Positions 24,444 to 33,269 of a stretch of 64,000 bases of DNA are shown here, in pieces. This DNA is from Defluviitaleaceae bacterium (GTDB lineage: Bacteria; Bacillota; Clostridia; Lachnospirales; WQUN01). Location: the NCBI GenBank assembly GCA_009788055.1, contig WQSG01000003.1, positions 25,051 through 89,050 on the forward strand, given 5' to 3'. The notes below the pieces were generated by a model. The model did not search any database. It was not told the DNA's origin and worked only from the letters and a program-made list of their open reading frames with translations. Made by a program: the position numbers and the translations under genes. Numbering within the stretch: the first letter of the stretch is position 1; each line of letters begins with the position of its first letter.

Positions 24444-24473
24444 ATTATAATTCCGTAATTATGCACTTGTCAA
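24444..24473 (-). promoter_or_regulatory. Early promoter of the prophage (PR-like)
   Basis: On the minus strand TTGACA (24468-24473) and TATAAT (24444-24449) are both perfect consensus hexamers with an 18-bp spacer. It faces the early operon starting at 24381. The spacer is filled by the left copy of the operator repeat, so repressor binding would block RNA polymerase directly. Confidence 0.85.
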
Positions 24474-24498
24474 GGATGTGTTCCGTAATATTGCACTT
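24451..24498. promoter_or_regulatory. Two 18-bp operator repeats of the lysogeny switch
   Basis: TTCCGTAATTATGCACTT (24451-24468) and TTCCGTAATATTGCACTT (24481-24498) differ at two positions and are 30 bp apart start to start, close to three helical turns. The first lies in the spacer of the early promoter, the second in the control region of the divergent repressor gene at 24533. Binding by the repressor is inferred from position. Confidence 0.7.
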
Positions 24499-24532
24499 TT
24501 GTAATATCTTACAAAAAAGGAGGTGTTGTTTT

Positions 24533-25174
24533 GTGTTTTATGCACAAATAAAAAAACTTTGTGATGAGAGGGGAAAAAAAATAACGGCGGTAACCGTTGA
24601 ATTAGGATTCAGCAAAGGAAGCCTGTCGCAATGGAAAAATGGAAGCAATCCAACTGCCGATGCAGTTGTAAAGTTTGCAAACTATTTTGATGTAGCTACA
24701 GATTACCTACTAACAGGAAAGCATCCGCAAATGCGACATGAAAATAAAAAGGGAGGGTATACCATGAAAAAGACTGTAATAAAACGACGTGTTGGCATTG
24801 ATGTTGTAAAGAATGGGATGATTTCATTATTCATTCATACATTAGAACTAAACATTGACCGACAAGCGTATAGTGACAATATGACGAGGTTTAGGACAGA
24901 TTTGACCCAACGTCTCTGTGAGGTGTTTGCGGATGATGTGGTTAGTGAACGAATCAATGGTTTTGTAGCTTTAACACTGGATTATTCGCATGGTTACACT
25001 GGTGATGAATCTGAATTTCCTGTTTATTCGGAGTTTCTTAAAATGATGAAGCTATCACCTCCATGCAAAGACAAAGATGCCGAGAAGTTACTCGACGAAC
25101 TTAAAGTTGAACGTGATATCCTTGAAGCTGAAAAGAAAGATGCTTTTATTTTTGGGGGAGTGGCTGAATATTAA
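24533..25174 (+). CDS. CI-like phage repressor (XRE HTH) with unknown C-terminal domain
   Basis: A 213-aa protein starting at a GTG (24533) with AAGGAGG upstream. Residues about 16-62 are a Cro/C1 helix-turn-helix (ITAVTVELGFSKGSLSQWKN, then FANYFDVATDYLLTG). The C-terminal 140 residues are not the usual LexA/S24-type autopeptidase; they are helical, with a DAEKLLDELKVERDILEAEK coiled-coil end. So induction may not follow the RecA-cleavage route. It diverges from the early operon across the operator pair, which supports its role as the lysogeny repressor. Confidence 0.8.
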   Translation: MFYAQIKKLCDERGKKITAVTVELGFSKGSLSQWKNGSNPTADAVVKFANYFDVATDYLLTGKHPQMRHENKKGGYTMKKTVIKRRVGIDVVKNGMISLFIHTLELNIDRQAYSDNMTRFRTDLTQRLCEVFADDVVSERINGFVALTLDYSHGYTGDESEFPVYSEFLKMMKLSPPCKDKDAEKLLDELKVERDILEAEKKDAFIFGGVAEY

Positions 25175-25340
25175 AACGAGCCCTCAGATATGTACAAAAC
25201 CCCATATACGAATTCATCACGTCAACCCCCATCCGCCAAAAGAAAAAGCAATAACCAAAGCCGCTTGGAAACTTGAAGGAAATGTAATCCACTGTGCAGA
25301 ATTCGGAGCAGAACTGCACCACGAAACCGCCAAATAACCG

Positions 25341-25365
25341 CATACCCGCCTTTTTGGCGGGTATG
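25341..25365. repeat. Perfect 10-bp inverted repeat
   Basis: CATACCCGCC and GGCGGGTATG flank a T5 loop. A short gene-free stretch (25,175-25,442) surrounds it; it also contains a second hairpin at 25405-25423. Without a T-run on either side it is a weak terminator candidate, though it may stabilise the repressor mRNA. No coding sequence in this stretch is convincing. Confidence 0.5.
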
Positions 25366-25442
25366 ACAGTGGGATAATTTAAACTGAAGGACAAATAATC
25401 TCGCATAATCCCTCGGGGATTATTGAAAAGGGAAATGATTGT

Positions 25443-26018
25443 ATGGACAGTGTTGTTTTCACGAAAGAAGACCTGCTTGCAATTGAGTTATCAGTTGCCA
25501 CTGTTGCACATATGTCGTTGGATTTACCAATTACCCCACAAACAAGCGATGAATTGAAATCTCTTGATAGCGTAGCTTTAAACAGCTATACGGGTCTTCT
25601 TTCTTACCACCAATACTATGCGCTTACTGAAAAAATTTTGTCGCTATCAGAATCCAAAGCTACTGATGTTATTGATTTGCATTTTTGCTATAACCACTGG
25701 ATAGAGTTTACGTATAGAGCAAGGGGTGCTTTTCCACATTATATTGACTTATGTATTGCATACTGTAAAAAAGACATGAGTATGTATGAAAAATTTAAAA
25801 AGACAACAGAACACCCAAATTTTCAATATCCGTATGGTAGTAATATAAGCTTTCCATCATTCCAGCGTCTTGCAATTATTCATGAGAAACAAGGTGAGCT
25901 TATGGAGGCTATTGAGGTGTGTGAGTTGGCAATTAAATACAATATTGATGATACAACAAAAGGTGGGTTCACTGGACGGCTTGAAAAACTCAAGAAAAAA
26001 ATGGCTCAATTTCATTAA
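25443..26018 (+). CDS. Lysogeny-module protein of unknown function
   Basis: A 191-aa soluble, A/T-rich gene product. The C-terminal part (FPSFQRLAIIHEKQGELMEA, IEVCELAIKYNIDDTT) has a TPR-like helix-turn-helix rhythm. No signal peptide or catalytic motif is seen. It lies between the repressor and a lipoprotein gene on the strand expressed in the lysogen, the position of 'moron' genes that affect the host or exclude other phages. Function not known. Confidence 0.65.
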   Translation: MDSVVFTKEDLLAIELSVATVAHMSLDLPITPQTSDELKSLDSVALNSYTGLLSYHQYYALTEKILSLSESKATDVIDLHFCYNHWIEFTYRARGAFPHYIDLCIAYCKKDMSMYEKFKKTTEHPNFQYPYGSNISFPSFQRLAIIHEKQGELMEAIEVCELAIKYNIDDTTKGGFTGRLEKLKKKMAQFH

Positions 26019-26060
26019 AATATATTTTACATGGTGGAATATGAAGGAGGTCAATTTGCA

Positions 26061-26963
26061 ATGAAGGGACTCACATTTATACTGTTATTTCTAGGTTTGA
26101 CGGCAGGAGTTGTTGGATGCGGCAACTATACGACAGAACCAACGGTACATGAGAGGATTATCGAATTGATAAATCAGGCAGAAGAAGCGTTGGAAAGGGC
26201 ACGTTCTAATGATGTCGAACGTGAGCGTCTCCTTGATGCTGTAAACAGCGAAGAAGTGCAAATAAATCTATATGCGGCACTTGCGGGGATGTCAAGAACT
26301 CTCGCACGGGAACTTGCAGAAGAAGCTTTGGAAATTGCATACGAACACGGCATTGACATAATGGAAATTGTAGAACAACGCGCCAATTCGGATATTGTGT
26401 TTCTAGTTGAACGCGCACGAGCAATGTCGCAACCTTTGACCGAAAAAGAAATACAAGCATTCATTGACTTAGGCGACAATTTTGAGTTTAGCTATGACCA
26501 ATTCGACAGTCGGCTCACAATATGGGGATATCGTATGTCAGTCCATAATGTAAACTCCACATCTATACTTTCGTCCGTTCAAATAGTAGACGGACGTATG
26601 ACACCTCCTTCACTAACATTTAGATATGTCGGAAGCACACGATTAAATCTTGACCGAATAACTGTATTCACTGGAAACGGTGGAGAAGATTTAGCTTTTA
26701 GGCGCAATGATATACACAGGGATACCCATAGCGGTGGAGTACATGAAGAGAGGGTTAGTCTCTCAACGGCACAAACATGGACGATAATGAGGTCATTAAT
26801 ATCATCCAGTGAAACAACCGTAAGATTTAGAGGGGATAGAAATGCAGACCATCAGCTAAACAGCGGCGAACGTAGCGGAATAAAAAACCTATTGGAGTTT
26901 CACGATATGGTACAGCTTCGCCCAGACTTGCTCGACCACATACCAAAAGGATGGAGAAACTAG
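26061..26963 (+). CDS. Prophage-encoded lipoprotein
   Basis: A 300-aa protein with a lipoprotein signal: charged start (MKG), hydrophobic core, lipobox GVVGC with Cys20. Residues 30-150 are helical and highly charged (coiled-coil-like, EEALERARSNDVERERLLD); the C-terminal half is beta-rich. GGAGG precedes the ATG at 26061. Expressed from the lysogeny side, so it is probably displayed on the lysogen's surface; superinfection exclusion or host-surface alteration are the leading ideas. No family recognised. Confidence 0.75.
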   Translation: MKGLTFILLFLGLTAGVVGCGNYTTEPTVHERIIELINQAEEALERARSNDVERERLLDAVNSEEVQINLYAALAGMSRTLARELAEEALEIAYEHGIDIMEIVEQRANSDIVFLVERARAMSQPLTEKEIQAFIDLGDNFEFSYDQFDSRLTIWGYRMSVHNVNSTSILSSVQIVDGRMTPPSLTFRYVGSTRLNLDRITVFTGNGGEDLAFRRNDIHRDTHSGGVHEERVSLSTAQTWTIMRSLISSSETTVRFRGDRNADHQLNSGERSGIKNLLEFHDMVQLRPDLLDHIPKGWRN

Positions 26964-27002
26964 ACGGTGGCAAATATCAACGAAGAATGGGGAGTTAATC
27001 AT

Positions 27003-27263
27003 ATGAAAACAATAACCATTGAGGAATACGAAGCCAAGACCACGCACTTTCAAAACAAGGTGATGGACGAGGGCGATATGCTATGTGTGGACTGCGACAG
27101 CGGTCGCAAATTTGTAATTGTGGAAGAATCCCAGTACCAAGTTATGAGCAATGCATTAAAAACGGTCTTAGCCGCGCCCGGCATGGACGACGAAACCTAC
27201 AAAGCCGTAATGAGAGCGGCAAAACACGCAGGGGTTACAGGAAGTTATGGAAGGGATATATGA
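27003..27263 (+). CDS. Phd/YefM-like small protein
   Basis: An 86-aa protein. MKTITIEEYEAKTTHFQNKV, DEGDMLCVDCDSGRKFVIVE resembles the N-terminal fold of Phd/YefM antitoxins (a beta-hairpin after two helices), and the ALKTVLAAPGMDDETYKAVM tail could be the toxin-binding part. The start is set at 27003, as GGGGAG lies 8 bases upstream. No toxin gene is next to it; the upstream lipoprotein and downstream integrase do not look like toxins. It may be an orphan DNA-binding protein. Confidence 0.5.
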   Translation: MKTITIEEYEAKTTHFQNKVMDEGDMLCVDCDSGRKFVIVEESQYQVMSNALKTVLAAPGMDDETYKAVMRAAKHAGVTGSYGRDI

Positions 27264-27286
27264 CAGTTTATTGGGGCTGGTGAAAA

Positions 27287-28444
27287 ATGAAGTATAAGCA
27301 CAAACGAAACCACGATGGCTATTTTAAGGAATCGTGGTTGACGGATGAGATTTTGCCAAGCGGCAATAAGCGGCGCGTTGTCGTCCGTGACAAAGATTAT
27401 AAGACTTTCGTGCAAAAGTTGGAGGATGCCAAGCGATTATACAAAAAAGGCATCACCCTTGACGATATAACCGTAACCGAATGGGGCGAGCGGTGGCTTG
27501 CTGTGTACAAAGCTAAAGTTACAGATGAGCGTAAGGCTCATTTTAGAGCAAAGTTAGCTTTAGATATCATTCCAGAGATAGGGCATATGAGAATGCGGGA
27601 TGTTCGTGCCTCTCACTTGCAAGACCTTTTGAACGGAACACCGGGCAAAAAAAGTACCGTTTCAAAAGTACGCATTGCACTGCGACAGATATTTGATGCA
27701 GCAGAAACAGAGGGAATAATAGAAAAAAACCCATCGCTTAAACTCCGATTACCAGAGGGATTGGAGGAAAGCCCACGAAGGCCGCTTACCGAAAAAGAAT
27801 GTCATGTGGTTTGGGATGTCGCACAATTTCATTCTGCGGGGGTTTATGTAATTACAATGCTTTTTTGTGGGCTGCGGCGAGGAGAGTGTGTAGGTCTAAC
27901 GTTAGATTCAATTGATTTTACCCAACAGCGAATTGATGTGAAAAAGGCAATAACTTATACTACAAATCAAGGAACGGAAAAAAATCCAAAATCTGAAGCG
28001 GGAATAAGACAGGTGCCACTGCCGAATATTTTGCTACCTTTTCTAAAAAAGCATTGTGAAGGAAAGAAGCCGGATAGTTATCTTTTTACAAAGATAGACG
28101 GAAGCAGGGCTACCGAGACTACTGTAAGAAGATGGTGGGATTCTTTTTTGCGCCAATGCCACATTTCAGCAGGTGCGGAAATGTACCGTAATAAAGTTAT
28201 TGTGGAAACCTCTCCTTTTAGTGACGAAATTAGCCCTCACTTTTTACGACACACATATGCTACAGATATACACGCTGCCGGCGTTCATGATAGGGAGTTG
28301 AAGTATTTTATCGGTCACAGGTCGAATGATGTAACTGATAGGTATAGGGGCGTGTCTGACGATTCATTTAACCGCGCAGCAGAACTAATCAATTGCTTTC
28401 TTGATAAAAAATACGGCATTGCTGAAACCGAAAGCAGTCTATAA
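27287..28444 (+). CDS. Prophage integrase (tyrosine recombinase)
   Basis: A 385-aa integrase with an N-terminal arm-binding domain (about 1-60), a SAM-like core domain (60-150) and a catalytic domain with R197 (CGLRRGE), K235, H318-x-x-R321 (HFLRHTYAT), H344 (GHRS) and Y353. All active residues are in place. It points towards the tRNA-Asp fragment at 28535 and is followed by arm-type repeats, so it is the enzyme that integrated this phage. Confidence 0.95.
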   Translation: MKYKHKRNHDGYFKESWLTDEILPSGNKRRVVVRDKDYKTFVQKLEDAKRLYKKGITLDDITVTEWGERWLAVYKAKVTDERKAHFRAKLALDIIPEIGHMRMRDVRASHLQDLLNGTPGKKSTVSKVRIALRQIFDAAETEGIIEKNPSLKLRLPEGLEESPRRPLTEKECHVVWDVAQFHSAGVYVITMLFCGLRRGECVGLTLDSIDFTQQRIDVKKAITYTTNQGTEKNPKSEAGIRQVPLPNILLPFLKKHCEGKKPDSYLFTKIDGSRATETTVRRWWDSFLRQCHISAGAEMYRNKVIVETSPFSDEISPHFLRHTYATDIHAAGVHDRELKYFIGHRSNDVTDRYRGVSDDSFNRAAELINCFLDKKYGIAETESSL

Positions 28445-28453
28445 ACTTTATTT

Positions 28454-28471
28454 GGGGACAAACAGGGGACA
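28454..28471. promoter_or_regulatory. Integrase arm-type repeats
   Basis: GGGGACA at 28454-28460 and again at 28465-28471, 11 bp apart, just after the integrase stop and about 65 bp before the attachment core. Such GGGGACA pairs are typical arm sites of Firmicutes phage integrases. Confidence 0.6.
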
Positions 28472-28534
28472 TTTTAACGATTGCATATTGCGAAATTCTA
28501 GTATTTACAGGAGATGTCTTTGGTTTGACATTTA

Positions 28535-28579
28535 GCCTGTCACGCCGGAGGTCGACGGTTCGAGTCCGTTCTGGGTCGC
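28535..28579. other. Attachment site: 3' fragment of tRNA-Asp(GTC)
   Basis: GCCTGTCACGCCGG, the anticodon loop with GTC and its 3' stem, is followed by AGGTC, a T-arm (GACGG, TTCGAGT, CCGTT), the 3' acceptor strand CTGGGTC and discriminator G. The 5' half of the tRNA is absent: the bases before it cannot pair with GCCGG. This is what a phage that integrates into the 3' end of tRNA-Asp leaves at its distal end. The complete tRNA gene should lie at the other prophage end, outside the window. Confidence 0.85.
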
Positions 28580-28590
28580 TAAAACGCAAA

Positions 28591-28616
28591 ACACGCTGAT
28601 GATAGCGTGTTTTTTT
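28591..28616 (+). terminator. Rho-independent terminator after the tRNA-Asp site
   Basis: ACACGCT, a 6-base loop, then AGCGTGT and a T-run. It is presumably the original terminator of the host tRNA-Asp gene, now separated from its gene by the prophage. Confidence 0.8.
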
Positions 28617-28678
28617 GTTGCAACACGCCTAGGTTGTTTTTCCGAAACAGGAAAAATAGGAAAAATTCCTAGCGCATA

Positions 28679-28707
28679 TTGCGTCCTTGTTCGCAGTATG
28701 CTATAGT
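28679..28707 (+). promoter_or_regulatory. Promoter of tRNA-Ala
   Basis: TTGCGT (28679-28684), a 17-bp spacer and TATAGT (28702-28707), ending 11 bases before the mature tRNA 5' end. Confidence 0.7.
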
Positions 28708-28718
28708 ATTACCCGTTC

Positions 28719-28791
28719 GGGGATATGGCGCAGTTGGGAGCGCGCGTGAATGGCATTCACGAGGTCAGGGGTTCGACCCCCCTTATCTCCA
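28719..28791 (+). tRNA. tRNA-Ala(GGC)
   Basis: A 73-base cloverleaf. Acceptor GGGGATA pairs with TATCTCC, discriminator A; the anticodon stem CGTGA/TCACG encloses ATGGCAT, anticodon GGC; the T-arm is AGGGG, TTCGACC, CCCCT. CCA is not encoded and must be added after transcription. A terminator follows directly. Confidence 0.93.
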
Positions 28792-28795
28792 CGTA

Positions 28796-28827
28796 CCCTG
28801 TAACCGTTGTGGTTACAGGGTTTTTTT
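28796..28827 (+). terminator. Rho-independent terminator of tRNA-Ala
   Basis: CCCTGTAACC, a GTTGT loop, GGTTACAGGG and seven T. A perfect 10-bp stem. Confidence 0.92.
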
Positions 28828-28859
28828 ATACCGAAATATTTTAGAGGAGGAATTTTCAA

Positions 28860-31800
28860 ATGAGGATTTCAATTTTTTTAGCGGTGGTTGTTGCGATGTT
28901 GTGTGCCATGCCAATGCGAGTGTATGCACTGCGCGTGTTCGCTATCGAATTAAGCGGGGGCGAGGTTGTTCACACGGGCGGAAGTTACACAGACGACCCG
29001 CACGTACTTCGCTTTAGCGGAATTGTCGGCACGGACGCAGACAGAAATGCAATACGCAATGCAGACGGCGCGGTGCTTCGCCTAAGCCCGCCGTGGAGCG
29101 GAAGTGCGAACCGCGCCATGTGGGTGTGGACGGATTTGTCTGCCGATGTGCAGGGCGCAAGCGGAAACCCGTCGGAACTTTCGTTTCTCACAAGTGCTAA
29201 CGCAAACGCGGGCGCGATTCTGCGTACAACGGAGGTCGCGCCTGTCGCGCTGGAAATTCCGCAGAAACTCTTGTACGCCAACGGAACTTTCGCAGAGCAT
29301 ATTTATATCATCACAACCTTAAACGACCACGGCAGTGCTTCCACGCCGTTTGAAGAACTCTTCGCCACCCCCGGCGGCTTTAGGCGGGACATAACGGACT
29401 CTATTACCGCCGCAACACTTGAACCGCGTGTACCCACTGTAGGAACGGCAACGAATATCTCGTTAAATTGGGGCGAAAACGAAACCGAAATGCGTTTTAC
29501 TTGGTGGACTCCGCGTGGCACGGCACAAGCGTCGGTTGTTCAAATTGCGCGGGAAAGCGAACTTGTTGGCGGGCAAATGCCGCAAGACGCACGGACGGTT
29601 ACAGGACACGCGCCTGTTCCCATTCCGTCAAATCTTCAGCAATATGCCTTTGACGTGAGCAGGGCAAGTGTGACGGGGCTTACACCAAACACGCGGTATA
29701 TGTATCGTGTGGGCGATGGCACGCCCGATAACTGGAGCGACATTTTTCATTTTGATACATTCGACCCCGCCAACACAGGGCGTCAAACCGTTTTAATCGC
29801 GGGTGACCCGCAATTTGGTGCGTGGGGTCTAACGCGTCAGCTTGACAAATGGCAGCACGGGCTTGCGGCGGGAATTGAAAGAGCGGCGGCGCATGGCGGC
29901 GTGGATTTCATCCTGAACACGGGGGACGTTACCACGCCCGCAAACAGCGTGGAGCGTATGAATTACTATTTGACTCCGTATCAACTGCGCAACATCCCCG
30001 TTTTTGTTACGGTGGGCAATCATGATACCGTTACACAGCGCACAGACGCGGGGTATGAATCGCCGCTTGGGTTGCTGTACTTTATCCATTACTGGCCCAA
30101 CCATGATTGGCTTGGCGGAAACCCGACCCATGCAAGCAATTACTTGCGTGGCGGCGGAAACCACTTCTTCAGCTATGGGGACGTGTTGTATATTTCGCTG
30201 AATACAAATAATCGCAGTATGATTCAGGAACACAGGCCGACCCTTGAAGCGGCGGTTGCGTCCCATCCTGATGCGACTTGGAGAATCGTAATCTTCCACC
30301 AGAATATTTTTGGCGGCGGAAACTTCCACGCGCCTGCAATGCCCGCAAGCGGTTGGTGGGCTTTAAGCGGGCTTTTTGACGAATTTGGCATTGACTTGGT
30401 TATAAACGGGCATGACCATACCCATGGGCGTTCGCATTTTATTCGTAACGCAGAGCCTGTGACACAGCAACGCCCTGCGGACTTCGCCCGCAACAGATTG
30501 GAGCGGCTTGTGTTTGACGCGCACCCCGGCGTTTTTGTCGCGCCGGAGGGTATTCCGTTTATCACGGCGGGTTCAATTTCGGACTTTCCGAAGTACACCG
30601 CGTTTTACCCAATGTTGCCGTGGGTTGCATGGGTAGACCCCGCGCAGTTTGATAATTACTCGCAATATTCGATTATGACAATCGACGGGGACTCGCTTAC
30701 AATCGAGACTTTTGTAATCCCTTACGACCCGCAAACATGGACGCCAACAGGCGAGCCCGAAATAATGAGTACCAGCTTTACAATTCGGCAAACCGCACGG
30801 GTTGACGATTTAATGCTTCTGGTTGAAGGCGGGCGGGCGTTTGAACAAGGCGATGTCACAGACGAATCTTGGGCGGTGTTTCGAAATGCGTTGCAACTTC
30901 GCACAGACGATATTCACGCGGCATACATGGCAATTTACGATGCATATTTTGCGTTGGAAAATACCGCCGATTTCTCCGCGCTTTTTGAACTAATCGCAGA
31001 CGCCTCTGCGGTGCTTGCGGACGCGGTTGAAGGCCCTTGGTATGGGCAGTTTCCTGATGGCGCGATTGAAACATTCCGTGCGGAATATTTCACCCCCGCC
31101 GTGGTTGTAAACAACGTGCGTTTATCAATGCAAGCGGATATAAACGCGCAGTATTCGCGGCTTAGCGCGGCGTTTGCGGAGTTCACCGCAAGCGCAAGTT
31201 CCATCCCGCGCCCATGGGTTGATGTTCACGAAATCCCCGCAACGGGCGTTTACACAATGGGTTTGCTAAACTGGATGTACGATTCCCAGCCGCTTAACCC
31301 ATGCCCACGCGGAACGTGTGAACATCCGTGTTGGCTGGTTCGTCCGTGGGAATGCGCAGACAATGTTACACGGCGTTTCTTTTCGCATTTCACCAAGATT
31401 AATTTTGCGGGCGGCTCGTTGGAAAATGACCACGTAAATCTTTCGCCCCCGCGTGATGTTCCCGTTCGTCCCGACCAAGTTTTTGGCCCCGCAAATGCGT
31501 ATGGCGGACGCGCTCCGATTCCATTCGGGCAAGACGAAAACGGCGACAGGTTTACTTTCGGTCACATAACCCGCCCACACGCAGGCGAGTGGATTCGCTA
31601 CGAACTTTATGTAGCGCAAGAAGGTACGTATCGCGTTCAGTTGGGCGCGATTAACCCCCACGCCAACGCGATGGAAGTGCGTCTGCGCGGCACAGAGTAC
31701 AATTTGCTTACGCATTTTACAATCCCCGCACAGCACGGCGTAAACGAAGGCTGGACAGACGCAAACCCACTAATTGAAGCGGCGCACTATATCCAGTTGC

Positions 31801-32579
31801 CGCAAGGGCATTTCGTTTTGGAAATGCTGTTCATGAACGACGGCACACGCCCAACGCGCCCCGGTGCTTCAGGCACGCCCGCCGTGTACACCGACGGCCC
31901 AAACGTTGACATCCTCACATTCGAGAGGGTAGGGGGGCCAATGGAACGCATTGATTTTCTTCCGACAAATTATCTTGTGCTTCCGCTTCCGCCCATGGAT
32001 GCCGCAGGAATGCCGCACCGCCAGCGCGGTTGGGCAACCGTAGGCGTGAGTCGCGAGTTTGGCACAATTACCGAAAGCCCCATTTCTTTGGGGGCGATTG
32101 GCACGGTAACGCAACTTGTATTCGACGTTGCGGCACAACCCGTTGCGTCCACGGCGCACATTGCCCTCACAGGCGGCGCGGCAGGAAACTGGGCGCAGGA
32201 CGAAATGCCGCTAATCTTCGACCCCGCCGCCCGAACCGTCACAATAGAACTGTCGAACCACTCCGCTTTTAGCGGCTGGCGGGCAATAGGGGACGGCGCG
32301 CCACGGGGAATTATCATTTCCCACAACAACGACACTTGGGACGACATGAACGTCACCCGCGCATTTTTCGTGTTGGAATCGGGCGGCGAAACCGCTGAAG
32401 CCCAACCCGCCGCCGAAAACAATGGCGGCACACCGCTTCCACCCACTCCCGCAGAAGATGACCACGACCCTTCGTCCCCCCCTGTGCCTATACTTCGATT
32501 ACATCCTACCGCAGTTGTTGTTATCGGACTCGCCGCACTGGCTTTCTTCCTTTTACGCCGCAAAGCCTCCAAAAAATAA
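28860..32579 (+). CDS. Secreted multi-domain metallophosphoesterase, membrane-anchored
   Basis: A 1,239-aa surface protein. Signal peptide 1-24; a beta-rich domain to about 180; a purple-acid-phosphatase-type Ig-like domain (about 195-300); then a calcineurin-like phosphoesterase with GDPQ (315-318), GD (355-356), GNHD (386-389) and later GHDHTHG, the full dinuclear metal set. A helical segment and a carbohydrate-binding-like beta domain (WIRYELYVAQEGTYRVQLG) follow. It ends with a Pro/acidic linker, a membrane helix (AVVVIGLAALAFFLL) and RRKASKK. No LPxTG motif is present. GAGGAGG precedes the ATG. It probably releases phosphate from external organic phosphates; the exact substrate is unknown. 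Confidence 0.9.
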   Translation: MRISIFLAVVVAMLCAMPMRVYALRVFAIELSGGEVVHTGGSYTDDPHVLRFSGIVGTDADRNAIRNADGAVLRLSPPWSGSANRAMWVWTDLSADVQGASGNPSELSFLTSANANAGAILRTTEVAPVALEIPQKLLYANGTFAEHIYIITTLNDHGSASTPFEELFATPGGFRRDITDSITAATLEPRVPTVGTATNISLNWGENETEMRFTWWTPRGTAQASVVQIARESELVGGQMPQDARTVTGHAPVPIPSNLQQYAFDVSRASVTGLTPNTRYMYRVGDGTPDNWSDIFHFDTFDPANTGRQTVLIAGDPQFGAWGLTRQLDKWQHGLAAGIERAAAHGGVDFILNTGDVTTPANSVERMNYYLTPYQLRNIPVFVTVGNHDTVTQRTDAGYESPLGLLYFIHYWPNHDWLGGNPTHASNYLRGGGNHFFSYGDVLYISLNTNNRSMIQEHRPTLEAAVASHPDATWRIVIFHQNIFGGGNFHAPAMPASGWWALSGLFDEFGIDLVINGHDHTHGRSHFIRNAEPVTQQRPADFARNRLERLVFDAHPGVFVAPEGIPFITAGSISDFPKYTAFYPMLPWVAWVDPAQFDNYSQYSIMTIDGDSLTIETFVIPYDPQTWTPTGEPEIMSTSFTIRQTARVDDLMLLVEGGRAFEQGDVTDESWAVFRNALQLRTDDIHAAYMAIYDAYFALENTADFSALFELIADASAVLADAVEGPWYGQFPDGAIETFRAEYFTPAVVVNNVRLSMQADINAQYSRLSAAFAEFTASASSIPRPWVDVHEIPATGVYTMGLLNWMYDSQPLNPCPRGTCEHPCWLVRPWECADNVTRRFFSHFTKINFAGGSLENDHVNLSPPRDVPVRPDQVFGPANAYGGRAPIPFGQDENGDRFTFGHITRPHAGEWIRYELYVAQEGTYRVQLGAINPHANAMEVRLRGTEYNLLTHFTIPAQHGVNEGWTDANPLIEAAHYIQLPQGHFVLEMLFMNDGTRPTRPGASGTPAVYTDGPNVDILTFERVGGPMERIDFLPTNYLVLPLPPMDAAGMPHRQRGWATVGVSREFGTITESPISLGAIGTVTQLVFDVAAQPVASTAHIALTGGAAGNWAQDEMPLIFDPAARTVTIELSNHSAFSGWRAIGDGAPRGIIISHNNDTWDDMNVTRAFFVLESGGETAEAQPAAENNGGTPLPPTPAEDDHDPSSPPVPILRLHPTAVVVIGLAALAFFLLRRKASKK

Positions 32580-32585
32580 TAAAGA

Positions 32586-32623
32586 AAAAGTGCCGCATGG
32601 GTTTTCTGTGCGGCACTTTTTTA
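32586..32623. terminator. Bidirectional terminator
   Basis: AAAAAGTGCCGCA pairs with TGCGGCACTTTTT around an 11-base loop. It has A's before and T's after, so it can end both the rightward phosphoesterase transcript and the long leftward polymer operon. Confidence 0.9.
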
Positions 32624-32636
32624 TTATCTGTGGTAG

Positions 32637-33266
32637 TTACAGACAGTTTCTCGGAACGTGAATCATAATCGTATCGGAATTTAAATCTGATTGGATGCCG
32701 CTAACAATTGCCGTTACATATTTCCACGGCTCTTCTTCTGCGAGAAAAGGGTCGATAACAGAATCAAACCAATCTGTAAATTCTGTTACGGATTCAAGCG
32801 TCCCGCCGTTTTCACCGTTTGCAAGGTCGCGTTGGATTACTCGTTCTCTGCAAATTTGAGGGTCGGTGTCAATCCAGACGGAGAAGGTTGCAAGTTGGCG
32901 CAGTCTTTTTCTGCAAGCTCCGCTACCTTCGACAATCAGTGCTTTATCTGAATCCGCCGTGATAAATCCGTCACGGTTTTTTTTAATCCAACCTGATGGT
33001 GTGTACGCTGCGTTTTCTCCGTTAAGCCACGGCTGAATAATGCCGTTCAGCAATTCATCGTCCCAGTGGATGGGGTCTAACCACCACGCTACATCGTCTG
33101 TAGAAACTATATTCGCATTCATCGCGGCGGCAAGCTTTGCGGCAAAAGATGTTTTCCCCGAACCGCCCTTGCCATCAATAAACACAAGCGGCTTTGGCGA
33201 AATATTTAATATTCTTCCCGCCAAAACGGCTACGGATTCTTCTTTCCATGTGTCAATTTCAAACAC
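32637..33266 (-). CDS. P-loop kinase, uridine-kinase-like
   Basis: A 209-aa soluble protein with Walker A GKGGSGKT (about 33-40), a STDDVAWWLDPIHWD substrate segment and a lid-like region with RERVIQRDLANG. The pattern resembles uridine kinase/AAA_18-type nucleoside or sugar kinases. It starts at a GTG (33266) only 3 bases after the dehydrogenase stop and is the last gene of the polymer operon. Substrate unknown; a link to sugar-nucleotide supply is plausible but not shown. Confidence 0.75.
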   Translation of the reverse strand: MFEIDTWKEESVAVLAGRILNISPKPLVFIDGKGGSGKTSFAAKLAAAMNANIVSTDDVAWWLDPIHWDDELLNGIIQPWLNGENAAYTPSGWIKKNRDGFITADSDKALIVEGSGACRKRLRQLATFSVWIDTDPQICRERVIQRDLANGENGGTLESVTEFTDWFDSVIDPFLAEEEPWKYVTAIVSGIQSDLNSDTIMIHVPRNCL

Positions 33267-33269
33267 GCC

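Noticed and set aside
25341..25423. Terminators after the repressor gene
   Set aside because: Both hairpins lack a T-run, so I list only the stronger one as an inverted repeat.
28520..28580. Complete tRNA-Asp gene
   Set aside because: The 5' half, D-arm and 5' anticodon stem are absent; only the 3' part is present.
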